From: Elusimicrobiota bacterium
GTDB lineage: Bacteria > Elusimicrobiota > Elusimicrobia > Elusimicrobiales > UBA9959
Length of the DNA: 38,879 nt
Assembly: GCA_026388125.1 (NCBI GenBank)
Contig: JAPLKJ010000190.1
Span: 1-38,879 of the forward strand
Direction of reading: 5' to 3'
This document shows positions 17,607 through 26,819 of the stretch, piece by piece; position 1 is the first letter of the stretch, and each line of letters opens with the position of its first letter. A program made the position numbers and the translations under genes. The notes under the pieces were generated by a model. The model did no database searches and was not told the DNA's origin. It saw nothing but the letters and a program-made list of their open reading frames with translations.

Positions 17607-19181
17607 ATGGTAAACGACCCGATATCCACCTTTTCCGGCCTTCCCGCCAAACAGCAGGACCCCGTCATAATCTCCGGCGGCATGGGCATCTGGATCTCCT
17701 GCTGGGTCATGTCCCGCATAGTTTCCCTGCTGGGCGGCATGGGCATAGTTTCGGGGACGGCCCTGGACATAGTCTACGCCCGCATACTGCAGCAGGGCGA
17801 TGCCGGCGGCCATGCGCGCCGGGCCTTCGCCGAGCTCAGCCGCCGCGTACCGGCCCTGGAACTCCCGCTCAGGCAGCTCCTGAAGAACTATTTCATAGAG
17901 AACGGCAAGCCGGCCTCGGCGCCGTTCAAAGCCACCCCCACCGGGAAACTCACCCGCGTCCCGGGGGCGGCCGGCCCGGCTTCCCTCTGGGAGCCAAACC
18001 CGGAATTCCAGCTGCTCACGCTGGCCGCCAATTTCGCGGAAGTCTGGCTGGCCAAAGAGGGCCATGCCGGGAAGGTCGGCATCAATTACCTGCGCAAAGT
18101 CGAGCGCCCGCTGCCCTGGGGCCTTTACGGGGCCATGCTGGCCGGCGTGGACTATGTGGCGATGGGCGCCGGCAGCCCCGCCGAAATTCCGGGGATCATA
18201 GACAAGCTTTCCAGGCACGAGGCTGCGGCGCTGGCGCTGCGCGTTTACGGCACCGATTCCAATTCGGGCGAATTCGCGGTCTGCCTACGCCCGGACACGC
18301 TGGGCGCCGGCGCCGCCACTCCGGCCCTGCCTAAACCAAAGTTCCTGGCCATAGTCTCCTCTTTCGCCCTGGCCGAAGCTTTGGCCGCCAACCCGGTTTC
18401 CCGCCCCTACGGCTTCATCATAGAAGGCTCCGTGGCAGGAGGGCATAACGCCCCTCCCGGCCGCAAGGCTTTCAACAAGCAGGGCGATGCTGTCGTGATC
18501 TATACCGAAGCCGACGCTATCGACGTCAAGGCCATAGCCGGCCTCGGCCTGCCTTTCTGGATGGCCGGAGCTTACGGCAGCCCGGAGCGGCTCGCGGAAG
18601 CGCTGGCTCTCGGCGCCTCCGGCATACAATTCGGCACCGCCGCGGCTCTCAGCGGGCAGTCCGGGCTCGCCCCGGAACTCCGCAACCAGGCCCTGGAAAT
18701 GATCTCCCGGAACGCTCTGGAGATCAAGACCGACGGCAGGACCTCGCCCAGCGGCTTTCCGTTCAAAGTCGCGCAGATCCCCGGCACCTTATCGGACGAG
18801 AAGGTCTATTCGGCCCGCAAGCGGGTCTGCGATATCGGTTTTCTGCAAAGCGCCTACCTCACCCCGCAGGGCGACCTGCGTTTCCGCTGCCCCGCGGAGA
18901 ACGAGGACGAATATGTGCGCAAAGGCGGCAAGGTCCCGCACACCAAAGGCAGGGTCTGCCTGTGCAACGGGCTGCTGGCCACGGCCGGTTTCCCCCAGAC
19001 CTGGGCCAGCGGCTACAAAGAGCCGCCCATCGTCACGCTGGGCGACGATCTGACCGCGGTGCGCAGGCTGATGGAAACCCTTCCCCCCGGCCACAAGACC
19101 TACAGCATCGGCAAAGCTTTCCAGTACATAGCCTCCGCCCTGGACGCGCAAAAAAAGACCGGCCCCGGGAACACTCCCTGA
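17607..19181 (+). CDS. Nitronate monooxygenase / 2-nitropropane dioxygenase-like flavoprotein
   Basis: GGMGIWIS, GFIIEGSVAGGHNAPPG, PFWMAGAYGSPERLAEALALGASGIQFGTAAALS. Confidence 0.8.
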   Translation: MVNDPISTFSGLPAKQQDPVIISGGMGIWISCWVMSRIVSLLGGMGIVSGTALDIVYARILQQGDAGGHARRAFAELSRRVPALELPLRQLLKNYFIENGKPASAPFKATPTGKLTRVPGAAGPASLWEPNPEFQLLTLAANFAEVWLAKEGHAGKVGINYLRKVERPLPWGLYGAMLAGVDYVAMGAGSPAEIPGIIDKLSRHEAAALALRVYGTDSNSGEFAVCLRPDTLGAGAATPALPKPKFLAIVSSFALAEALAANPVSRPYGFIIEGSVAGGHNAPPGRKAFNKQGDAVVIYTEADAIDVKAIAGLGLPFWMAGAYGSPERLAEALALGASGIQFGTAAALSGQSGLAPELRNQALEMISRNALEIKTDGRTSPSGFPFKVAQIPGTLSDEKVYSARKRVCDIGFLQSAYLTPQGDLRFRCPAENEDEYVRKGGKVPHTKGRVCLCNGLLATAGFPQTWASGYKEPPIVTLGDDLTAVRRLMETLPPGHKTYSIGKAFQYIASALDAQKKTGPGNTP

Positions 19182-19198
19182 GCCGGCCGCCGCCGTCC

Positions 19199-21781
19199 TT
19201 ACGCGAGTTCGTTCAAAGCCTTTCGGAATTCCTCTACGCTGCGGAAGCGGTTCTCCGGCTCCGGCGCCAGGCATTTGTCCAGCAGGACGTCCACGCCCGC
19301 GGGCAGCCCCGGCACCACCGCGCTGAGAGCCTGGTATGACCTGTGCGTTTTCTGATAGCGGAAATCCGGCCCGTGGAAAGGCAGCACGCCGCTGAGCGCC
19401 TCATAAAAACCGATCCCGAGGGAATAGACGTCGGATTCCACCGAAGAAACGCCCAGTTCCTGCTCGGGCGCCATGTAAGCCGGCGAGCCCACCACTTCCC
19501 GGTTCGAGACCAGCGCCAGGGATTCCTTGGCGCGCCGCGCCAGCCCGAAATCCATCACCTTCACGCTGCCGTCCTCGTCGGAAAGCATGATATTTGAAAG
19601 CTTGAGGTCGCGGTGCACCACGCCTTTCGCGTGCGCGTAGGCCAGCGCCTTGGACGCCTCGTCGAAGATGCCGCGCGCCCGGTCGAAGGGGATGCGCACC
19701 TCCGCGTCCAGCACCTTGTCCAGCGTTTTGCCCTGCACATATTCGAACACCAGGTAGATGTCGCCTTCCTCTTCGAAGATGGTGTAGATCTCCACGATAT
19801 TGGGGTGGTGCAGCAGCGCCACGGTGCGCGCCTCGTCGAGGAAGCGCTGCTTCTCGCGGTCGTTGACCTTTATCTCCTCGTTCATTTTCTTGATGGCGAC
19901 CGTCCGGCCCAGGGACTGGTCCACGGCCTGGTAAACCTGCCCCATGCCGCCTTCCCCCACCTTTTTCTCTATCTTATACTTGCCGGTGGTCACGCCTTCG
20001 TAGAAGACGGAAGGAGACAGCACGTCGGGGTGCGTCGCGCGGGCCTCGGCCGTATCTTTTTCCTTCTTGCCGGTCACTATATGGACAAGGCCCAGCGCCA
20101 CCAGGCCGCCGCCGGTAAGCGAAAAGACCAGCAGGAGCAGGAAGCGCTTGAGCGGGCTGCGGGCGTGCCCGGCGGCAGCGGTCATCTCCCCGCGGTACGC
20201 GGCGCCACCGGTGGCGACGAAACCCGGAACGCGCGGGCCGTACTGCGCCACGGCGTCCTGGTAGCGGCTGGAATAAGAGCCGCTCAGCGCCGCGGCCTGC
20301 CTGAAATCCTCCAGCATGCGCTTGTAATCGCCCTGCTTCTCGTAGGACAGCGCGCGGTTGAACCAGGCGTCGGCGAAATTAGGATTGATGCCTATCGCGC
20401 GGCTCGCGTCGGTTTCGGCGTCCCGGGCCTTGCCGTTGCGGTTAAGGGCCCAGGCCCGCATATTGAAAGCCTGCATGTTGCGCGGGTCCTTCTCTATCAC
20501 GTAGCTGGTATCGCGCACGGCGTCCTCGTACTTGCCCATGAAATTATAAGCGTTGGCGCGTTCCAGGTAAGCTTCCAGATTGCCGGAATCCTTCTCGATG
20601 GCCAGCGAAGCGTAGTTCGCGGCGCTCTCGTAATCCCCCAGGCGGTTCTTCGCCAGGGCGGTCTTAAGGTAGGTTTTTGACCGGGCGAAATCGGGGACCG
20701 CGAGCGGGGGCGTCCCGGAAGCCTCCTCCTGCTCTCCGGCCCCGGCCATGCCCCCTGCCGCGGCCGCGGCAGCCGCGCTCTTCACCGCGGCGGGAGAATC
20801 CTCGGAGATCCCCAGCGAGCGCTTCATGTCCTGCAGGGAGGAAACGGTCTTAAGCGTGGGCACCGGCTTGCGGCTTTCAAGCAGGACGGACAGCACGCGC
20901 GCGGATTCGTCGTCCGGGTCCATGGCCACGGCCTTCTTTATGTCCTCGATGGCGCCTTTCCTGTCCTCGAGGGAAGCCCTGGCCATAGCGCGCGTTTTAT
21001 AAGCGTCCGGGGAATTGGAGTCCATCTTAATAGCTTTCGTGGCGGCTTTTTCGGCCATCGTGAAATTTTCCAGCTCGGCGTAATAGGCCGCGACCGCCGA
21101 CTGCACGGAGGAGTTATCGGGGAAGGAGGCGGCCGCTTCCGTTATAGCGGCCTCGCTTTTTTTCGCGTCGCCGGAATCCATGGCCAAGCGCGCGTTCAGC
21201 AGCGAGACCACCGGGTCCTTTTCCGGCGGCGTTCCTTTGCGCTGGGGGCCGCCGTCGGCCATAAAGTCCGCGCGCGGGGGGCCGCCGTCGCGGTTGCCGG
21301 AACGTTCCATGGGGAAGAGATTATACGGAGCGAGCTGCCCGGTGATGCGCTGGTACTCTTCTCCGCCCCCGCCCCCTTCCGCCCGGCCTTTGTTCAAAGC
21401 CGTCATCAGCTCCACTATTTTCCCGCAATTCCTTCTGCGGAACTCGGGCACCTCTTCGGGCGGCATTTTTTCCAGCAGGCGCACCAGGGCCGCGGCTGAA
21501 ATTTCCGGATTGTCGGTCGCGTTGCGCCTGAACAGCATGAAGTCCTCGCCGCCCGGCCCCATCGGCGGCGGGCCGTTATGATGCTGATCGTGCATCACCG
21601 CGCCCTCCTGCGGCGGGCGGGGAAGATGGCCGCCTCCACCCTGCGCTGCCACGGGCGAAGGCGTTATTTCTGCCACAGGCGCGGCCGCGGGATCGCCGTC
21701 ATTGACGGCCGCCAGCGGCCGCAGCGGACCGGCCGCCAGTAACAGCGGAGCAAAGATAAGGGATAGCACGATAGTTCTCAT
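19199..21781 (-). CDS. Receptor-type Ser/Thr protein kinase: exported TPR region, TM, C-terminal kinase
   Basis: Signal peptide MRTIVLSLIFAPLLLAAGPLRPLAA; TPR repeats; TM FLLLLVFSLTGGGLVALGLVHIV; VGEGGMGQVYQA, VAIKKM, HRDLKLSNIML, DFGLA, GSPAYMAPEQ. Confidence 0.93.
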   Translation of the reverse strand: MRTIVLSLIFAPLLLAAGPLRPLAAVNDGDPAAAPVAEITPSPVAAQGGGGHLPRPPQEGAVMHDQHHNGPPPMGPGGEDFMLFRRNATDNPEISAAALVRLLEKMPPEEVPEFRRRNCGKIVELMTALNKGRAEGGGGGEEYQRITGQLAPYNLFPMERSGNRDGGPPRADFMADGGPQRKGTPPEKDPVVSLLNARLAMDSGDAKKSEAAITEAAASFPDNSSVQSAVAAYYAELENFTMAEKAATKAIKMDSNSPDAYKTRAMARASLEDRKGAIEDIKKAVAMDPDDESARVLSVLLESRKPVPTLKTVSSLQDMKRSLGISEDSPAAVKSAAAAAAAGGMAGAGEQEEASGTPPLAVPDFARSKTYLKTALAKNRLGDYESAANYASLAIEKDSGNLEAYLERANAYNFMGKYEDAVRDTSYVIEKDPRNMQAFNMRAWALNRNGKARDAETDASRAIGINPNFADAWFNRALSYEKQGDYKRMLEDFRQAAALSGSYSSRYQDAVAQYGPRVPGFVATGGAAYRGEMTAAAGHARSPLKRFLLLLVFSLTGGGLVALGLVHIVTGKKEKDTAEARATHPDVLSPSVFYEGVTTGKYKIEKKVGEGGMGQVYQAVDQSLGRTVAIKKMNEEIKVNDREKQRFLDEARTVALLHHPNIVEIYTIFEEEGDIYLVFEYVQGKTLDKVLDAEVRIPFDRARGIFDEASKALAYAHAKGVVHRDLKLSNIMLSDEDGSVKVMDFGLARRAKESLALVSNREVVGSPAYMAPEQELGVSSVESDVYSLGIGFYEALSGVLPFHGPDFRYQKTHRSYQALSAVVPGLPAGVDVLLDKCLAPEPENRFRSVEEFRKALNELA

Positions 21782-21819
21782 AGTCGCCGGTTGCCCGCAC
21801 GCCAATATAAGTAAGTAAT

Positions 21820-21848
21820 AGGATAGGTGGCGGCTCCGGTTTTGTCAA
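21820..21848 (-). promoter_or_regulatory. Candidate promoter for the Ser/Thr kinase gene
   Basis: Minus strand TTGACA-17-TATCCT. Confidence 0.6.
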
Positions 21849-21957
21849 GGGCCCAGCGGCCCCCCCGTCAGCAGTAGGCACCATGGCCTATGTTCTTCTG
21901 GGCCTTTCATCCTTGCGGATAGACATAATGGAAGCTAGACTATAGACGGAGGACATT

Positions 21958-22788
21958 ATGAAAACAATTAAAACAACCGTGGTCCTTGCAGCGATACTTT
22001 CAATAGTTCCCCCCTTCCTTTCGGCCCAGGGGGAGCAGTTCTCCGAAAAAGACTATTACACAATTAAAAACTCGGCCGTCACGCTGACCGCTGCGGAAGA
22101 GGGCGGGGAAGCCGTCCCCCCGGAACTTCCCGTCCTTACCCCGCTCAAGGGCGCGGAAGGCGGCTTAGCCAACGCGGGGCTGGCCGCCTGGGGCGTTATT
22201 ACCAGCGGGGCTCCCAGCGCCGGCTACGCCTCCGCCTACGCCAGCGCCATCCCCGGCTTCTCCTTCAGCTGGGGCAACATCGCCGGCTGGCAGGGCCCCA
22301 AGAAGATGGTCTACCAGTACAAGGTCACCAACCTGATGGGCGTGGACGTCATCAACGTGAAATACAAGATCTCTTTCTTCTACGGCGGCACCGAGGATTA
22401 CAGCGGGAAGGGCGACGCCCGCCTGGACAACTACGTGGCCCAGGCCACCGGGCAGGGCGCGAAGAAAGACGACAAGATACACGGCCGCTATATCACCAAC
22501 TTCACCGTGCAGCCGGTCAGCGTGAACGTGAAATGGGGCTGGAAATTCGACCTGACGGTCAGGATGTCCGACCCGATGAACATCGGCACCAAGATGAACC
22601 CGGTGGCGGCCCTGCAGGCCTCCCTGAACTGGACGCAGAGCACGCCCTTCTCCACCAACGGCGGGACCCTCACCTATAACGTGGACGGCCTGGGTAATTT
22701 CAAGGACCTGACCAAAGAGGAAATGGACCGGACCGGCGAAATAGGCCCGGTGCAGGTCTCGAAAACCGCGAAGATCTCCTGGGACTAA
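21958..22788 (+). CDS. Exported protein of unknown function
   Basis: Signal peptide MKTIKTTVVLAAILSIVPPFLSAQG; GGAGG RBS; beta-rich sequence. Confidence 0.7.
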   Translation: MKTIKTTVVLAAILSIVPPFLSAQGEQFSEKDYYTIKNSAVTLTAAEEGGEAVPPELPVLTPLKGAEGGLANAGLAAWGVITSGAPSAGYASAYASAIPGFSFSWGNIAGWQGPKKMVYQYKVTNLMGVDVINVKYKISFFYGGTEDYSGKGDARLDNYVAQATGQGAKKDDKIHGRYITNFTVQPVSVNVKWGWKFDLTVRMSDPMNIGTKMNPVAALQASLNWTQSTPFSTNGGTLTYNVDGLGNFKDLTKEEMDRTGEIGPVQVSKTAKISWD

Positions 22789-22806
22789 AGGAACTATAAA
22801 GTAAAT

Positions 22807-22836
22807 AAAAAACCCCGGGACCACCCGGGGTTTTTT
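22807..22836. terminator. Bidirectional intrinsic terminator between convergent genes
   Basis: AAAAAA-CCCCGGG-ACCA-CCCGGGG-TTTTTT. Confidence 0.9.
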
Positions 22837-22854
22837 ATTGCCCGCCGCCGGCCT

Positions 22855-23349
<495 letters not shown>

Positions 23350-23389
23350 ATATAAGTCCTCCTGGTAATTTCCGAAGCCGGCGTTCCTC

Positions 23390-24322
23390 TTAGTTCACAG
23401 CCACCTTGGCCGCGTCCTTAAGATAACACGCCAGCGCTATAGAGTGAAGTTTGGTGACCGGGGAATCCGTCCTGGACGGCAATATCACCGGGATATTCGA
23501 GCCCGCCAGCAGCGTGGCCGATTTCATGCCCGCGCCGAAGAAGGACAGGCACTTGTAGACCGGGTTCGCGCTGTCGAGGTTCGGGAACAGCGCTATGTCG
23601 GTATCTCCGGGAACGCTGGCGCCCTTGATGCCTTTTTCGGCGGCCAGTTCCTTGGAGAACGAGATATACACGTCGTAAGGCCCCTCCACCACGCAGTTCT
23701 TTATGGAACCCTCCCTGTTCATCTTCACGAGGGCTTCCGCGTCCAGCGTGCTGGGGATACTGGGGTTCACCTTCTCTACGGGGCAGATCACGGACACTTT
23801 CGGCGTTTCCACGCCCAGCATCCGCATCATGTCCACGGCGTTGCGCACGATCTTGGCCTTCTGCTCCAGCGTGGGATTGATCATGATGGCCGCGTCGGTG
23901 ACGGCGAAAAGCTTGTGGTAATTGGCCAGCTCGAACAGCACGAAATGGCTGAGCACGGTGCCTTCCGCCACGGCGCCCACTTCCTTGCGCAGGATGGCCT
24001 TCATATAGAACTTGGTGTCCACCAGGCCTTTTACCAGGAAATCCCCTTTGCCGGCCTTCACCAGGTCCACGGCCAGGTTGCACATCTCGGCGTAGTCGGA
24101 CTTGTCGATGAGCTCGAAAATATCCAGTTTAAGCCCCACCTTGGCGGCCATGGCTTCCACCTGGGGTTTGGGCCCGATAAGGATGCCGCCTGAAATTATA
24201 TTGTTGTCCACGCCCATTTTGCAGGCGGTAAGCACCTCGTCGTTGTTCGCGCCCGGCACCACGATGCGGTTGGTCTTGCCCCGCACCAGCCCCAGCAGTT
24301 CGTCAAAGTTCTTGAATTTCAT
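23390..24322 (-). CDS. ptb: Phosphate butyryltransferase family (phosphate acyltransferase)
   Basis: PTA/PTB-family sequence [42 protein letters not shown]; adjacent to buk. Confidence 0.85.
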   Translation of the reverse strand: MKFKNFDELLGLVRGKTNRIVVPGANNDEVLTACKMGVDNNIISGGILIGPKPQVEAMAAKVGLKLDIFELIDKSDYAEMCNLAVDLVKAGKGDFLVKGLVDTKFYMKAILRKEVGAVAEGTVLSHFVLFELANYHKLFAVTDAAIMINPTLEQKAKIVRNAVDMMRMLGVETPKVSVICPVEKVNPSIPSTLDAEALVKMNREGSIKNCVVEGPYDVYISFSKELAAEKGIKGASVPGDTDIALFPNLDSANPVYKCLSFFGAGMKSATLLAGSNIPVILPSRTDSPVTKLHSIALACYLKDAAKVAVN

Positions 24323-24355
24323 TTATCCTCCGGAGTCGTTTAGATCGCCGAAAAT

Positions 24356-25474
24356 TCAATATTTCTTTATTTTCGCCGGGTGCCTGAGCGCTATCTCGGC
24401 CGCCGTGCGCAGCGCCGTCATCTCGTCGCCGCCCGGGTAGGAGAGCACCTGCGCTATCCAGCCCACGCGCCGCTTGATCTCGGGCACCAGCACCTTGTCG
24501 TAGGCGAGCCCCCCGGTCAGCACTATCGCGTCCACCTTGCCTTCCAGCACGGTTGCCATCGCGCCTATCTCCTTGCAGATCTGGTAGCCCATCGCGTCCA
24601 CCGCCTCGCGGGCCTCCTCGCGGGTCATCTTGTCGGGGTCTATGCCGGAGCCGGGCTTGATCTCGCCGGTCAGGATATATTTTTCCAGCGCCACGCAGTC
24701 GGACGTGCCGGTATAAGCCACCAGGCCGCCGCGGCCCTTGAGCTTGAGCATCATATCAACCTGGCTGTACTTGCCGCTGAAGCACATCTTCACCAGGCCG
24801 CCGGCCGGCACGCCGCCGGAGCGCTGCGGGGTGAACGGCCCGTCGCCGTTGAGCGCGTTGTTGACGTCTATGACGCGCCCGCCCATGTGCGCCCCCACCG
24901 AGATGCCGCCGCCGCCGTGCATGACGATCAGCCGGCATTCCTCGTACGGCTTGCCCAGCTGCCGCGCCGCGTGGCGCGCGCAGCGCTTCTGGTTCAGCGC
25001 GTGAAAAATGGAGATGCGCGGGTTCTCCGGCATGCCGGAGTAGCGCGCGAGCGGCAGCATCTCGTCGACCACGACGGGATCGGCGATGAAAGCTTTTATG
25101 CCGTTGGCGCCGGCTATGTCGTGCGCAATGATACCGCCGAGGTTTGAGGAATGGTCGCCCAGCACGCCCTCGCGCAGGTCGGCCAGCAGCGCGTCGTCCA
25201 CAGCGTAGACGCCGCCCTCGATGGGCTTCACCAGGCCGCCGCGGCCGATGACCGCGTGCAGCTCCTTCACGTCCACCCCGTGTTCCTTCAGCGCCTCCAG
25301 CGCCATGCGCTTGCGCAGCTCGAACTGAGCGGTTATCTTCTCGAGTTCGTAAGGCTTCAGGTCGTCGGGGCTGTAGCGGACGGTCTTATGGAAGACCTCC
25401 TTCTCGCCGCGGAAATAACTGACTTCGTCCGAGGTGGACCCCGGGTTTATGACGAGTATGTTATAGTCGGCCAT
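24356..25474 (-). CDS. buk: Butyrate kinase
   Basis: ILVINPGSTSDEVSYF, VIGRGGLVKPIEGGVY, VMHGGGGISVGAHMGGRVIDVNNALNGDGPFTPQRSGGVP. Confidence 0.95.
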   Translation of the reverse strand: MADYNILVINPGSTSDEVSYFRGEKEVFHKTVRYSPDDLKPYELEKITAQFELRKRMALEALKEHGVDVKELHAVIGRGGLVKPIEGGVYAVDDALLADLREGVLGDHSSNLGGIIAHDIAGANGIKAFIADPVVVDEMLPLARYSGMPENPRISIFHALNQKRCARHAARQLGKPYEECRLIVMHGGGGISVGAHMGGRVIDVNNALNGDGPFTPQRSGGVPAGGLVKMCFSGKYSQVDMMLKLKGRGGLVAYTGTSDCVALEKYILTGEIKPGSGIDPDKMTREEAREAVDAMGYQICKEIGAMATVLEGKVDAIVLTGGLAYDKVLVPEIKRRVGWIAQVLSYPGGDEMTALRTAAEIALRHPAKIKKY

Positions 25475-25482
25475 GTTCTCCC

Positions 25483-26604
25483 CTATTTGAAGTTTATTTC
25501 GTACAGGTACGGCACGTTCTTCCTCTCCAGCGTGAGATAGACGGTCTGCCCCTGCCGGGCGGCGAAGACGGAGTGTTCTTTCGCGCCGTCGCAGTATTCT
25601 TCCTTTTTACAGGCCAGCAGCCGCTGGGGGCCGCTCCACGGTCCCCAGGGATAGGAGGCGGTCCTGGCCAGCACGCCGCCCGAGACCGCGTCCGTGTACA
25701 CGGCCAGGTAGCTCTTCAGGAAATCATTATAGGAGACGGAAAATTCCTCCGGCGCATTGTCCAGCACAGGCGAAGCCTCGGAAACGTCCTCCGTCCAGGA
25801 ACCGGCCGGGACTCCCAGGCTGTAGTACGAATATTTTTCCCGCGAGGAGAGGTCTTCCGGCTTTACCCTGGCCAGCACCGCGCCGTATTCCCCGGGGGCG
25901 TTCATCGCGCGGCCGTATACGTAGATCCAGCCGTCCTCGTCGGCCCATGCCGCGCTGCCGAAAGCGGGTTCGATGTCGTCCCAAAGACAATAGCCTGCGG
26001 CGCTGCGCGCTTTCTGGTAAGGGCCGCCAGGTTTTTCCGCCCAGGCCACTCCCTGTCCGACGCGGAAATAATCGTAAAGTTCGGGGCCGTAGTTGTTCAG
26101 CACCGAGTAAAAGAAATAATACCTGCCGCCAGCCGTCACGCCGGCCCTGGGCCGGAACTTGCGGGCCTGGCTGTACTCCTTCATCTCCGCGGAAAGCAGG
26201 GGCAGAGGCCAGCCGTTCTCGTCCTTAATGTAGCCCAAAGCGCCGCGCTGCGCCTCCGGGGCCGTGCTTTGCGAGATAGCGGCCGCCCCGTCCACTATCC
26301 CCCACACCGCGGCCTGGCCGTCGTCCTTCACCTCGCCCAGCCACACGTTATTGAGCAGCCACAGCACGCCGCCGTCCGGCAGGGGCAGGGTGTAATTCCC
26401 CCCCTGTCCTACGACCGCGGCGGTAGCCGCCGACTGCGTGAGCAGGGGCGTGCCGCTGGAGATCTCAAAAGGGGGCAGGGCCGTCGTTCGCTGGGCGTAG
26501 GCCGGCGCCGCGCAGAGCAGCGCCAGGAGCAGGGCGATTTTCCCCGCCGCGCGCCGCCGGCCGCGGCCGGACGTAGCGTCTAGCTTTATCATTTTAATTT
26601 TCAT
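25483..26604 (-). CDS. Exported beta-propeller-like protein (DUF4185-like / GH43-like fold suspected)
   Basis: Signal peptide after Met at 26604; VWGIVDG...YYFFYSVLNNYG...ADEDGWIYVYGRAMN...YNDFLKSYLAVYTDAVSGGVLARTASYPWGPWSGPQ blade-like repeats. Confidence 0.5.
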   Translation of the reverse strand: MKIKMIKLDATSGRGRRRAAGKIALLLALLCAAPAYAQRTTALPPFEISSGTPLLTQSAATAAVVGQGGNYTLPLPDGGVLWLLNNVWLGEVKDDGQAAVWGIVDGAAAISQSTAPEAQRGALGYIKDENGWPLPLLSAEMKEYSQARKFRPRAGVTAGGRYYFFYSVLNNYGPELYDYFRVGQGVAWAEKPGGPYQKARSAAGYCLWDDIEPAFGSAAWADEDGWIYVYGRAMNAPGEYGAVLARVKPEDLSSREKYSYYSLGVPAGSWTEDVSEASPVLDNAPEEFSVSYNDFLKSYLAVYTDAVSGGVLARTASYPWGPWSGPQRLLACKKEEYCDGAKEHSVFAARQGQTVYLTLERKNVPYLYEINFK

Positions 26605-26786
26605 CCGCTGGTGACCTCTCGGGAATGCCGGCTGCGGAAAACGGTCAGTACAATGCGTCCGTGTAATTTGAATTATAATATAATAGAAACCGCGGGGCAT
26701 GCAACAACGCCCGCCAGACGCCTTATTTTCAGCGCCGGGGCGCGGCCGGGCCGCGGGCGGCGCGGGGCGCCGTAATATAATTGACA

Positions 26787-26814
26787 TTGATTTCTGCGAA
26801 GTTTCTGGTAAACT
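26787..26814 (+). promoter_or_regulatory. Weak candidate promoter directly before the FN3 gene
   Basis: TTGATT-16-TAAACT; ATG at 26820. Confidence 0.3.
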
Positions 26815-26819
26815 GTAAT

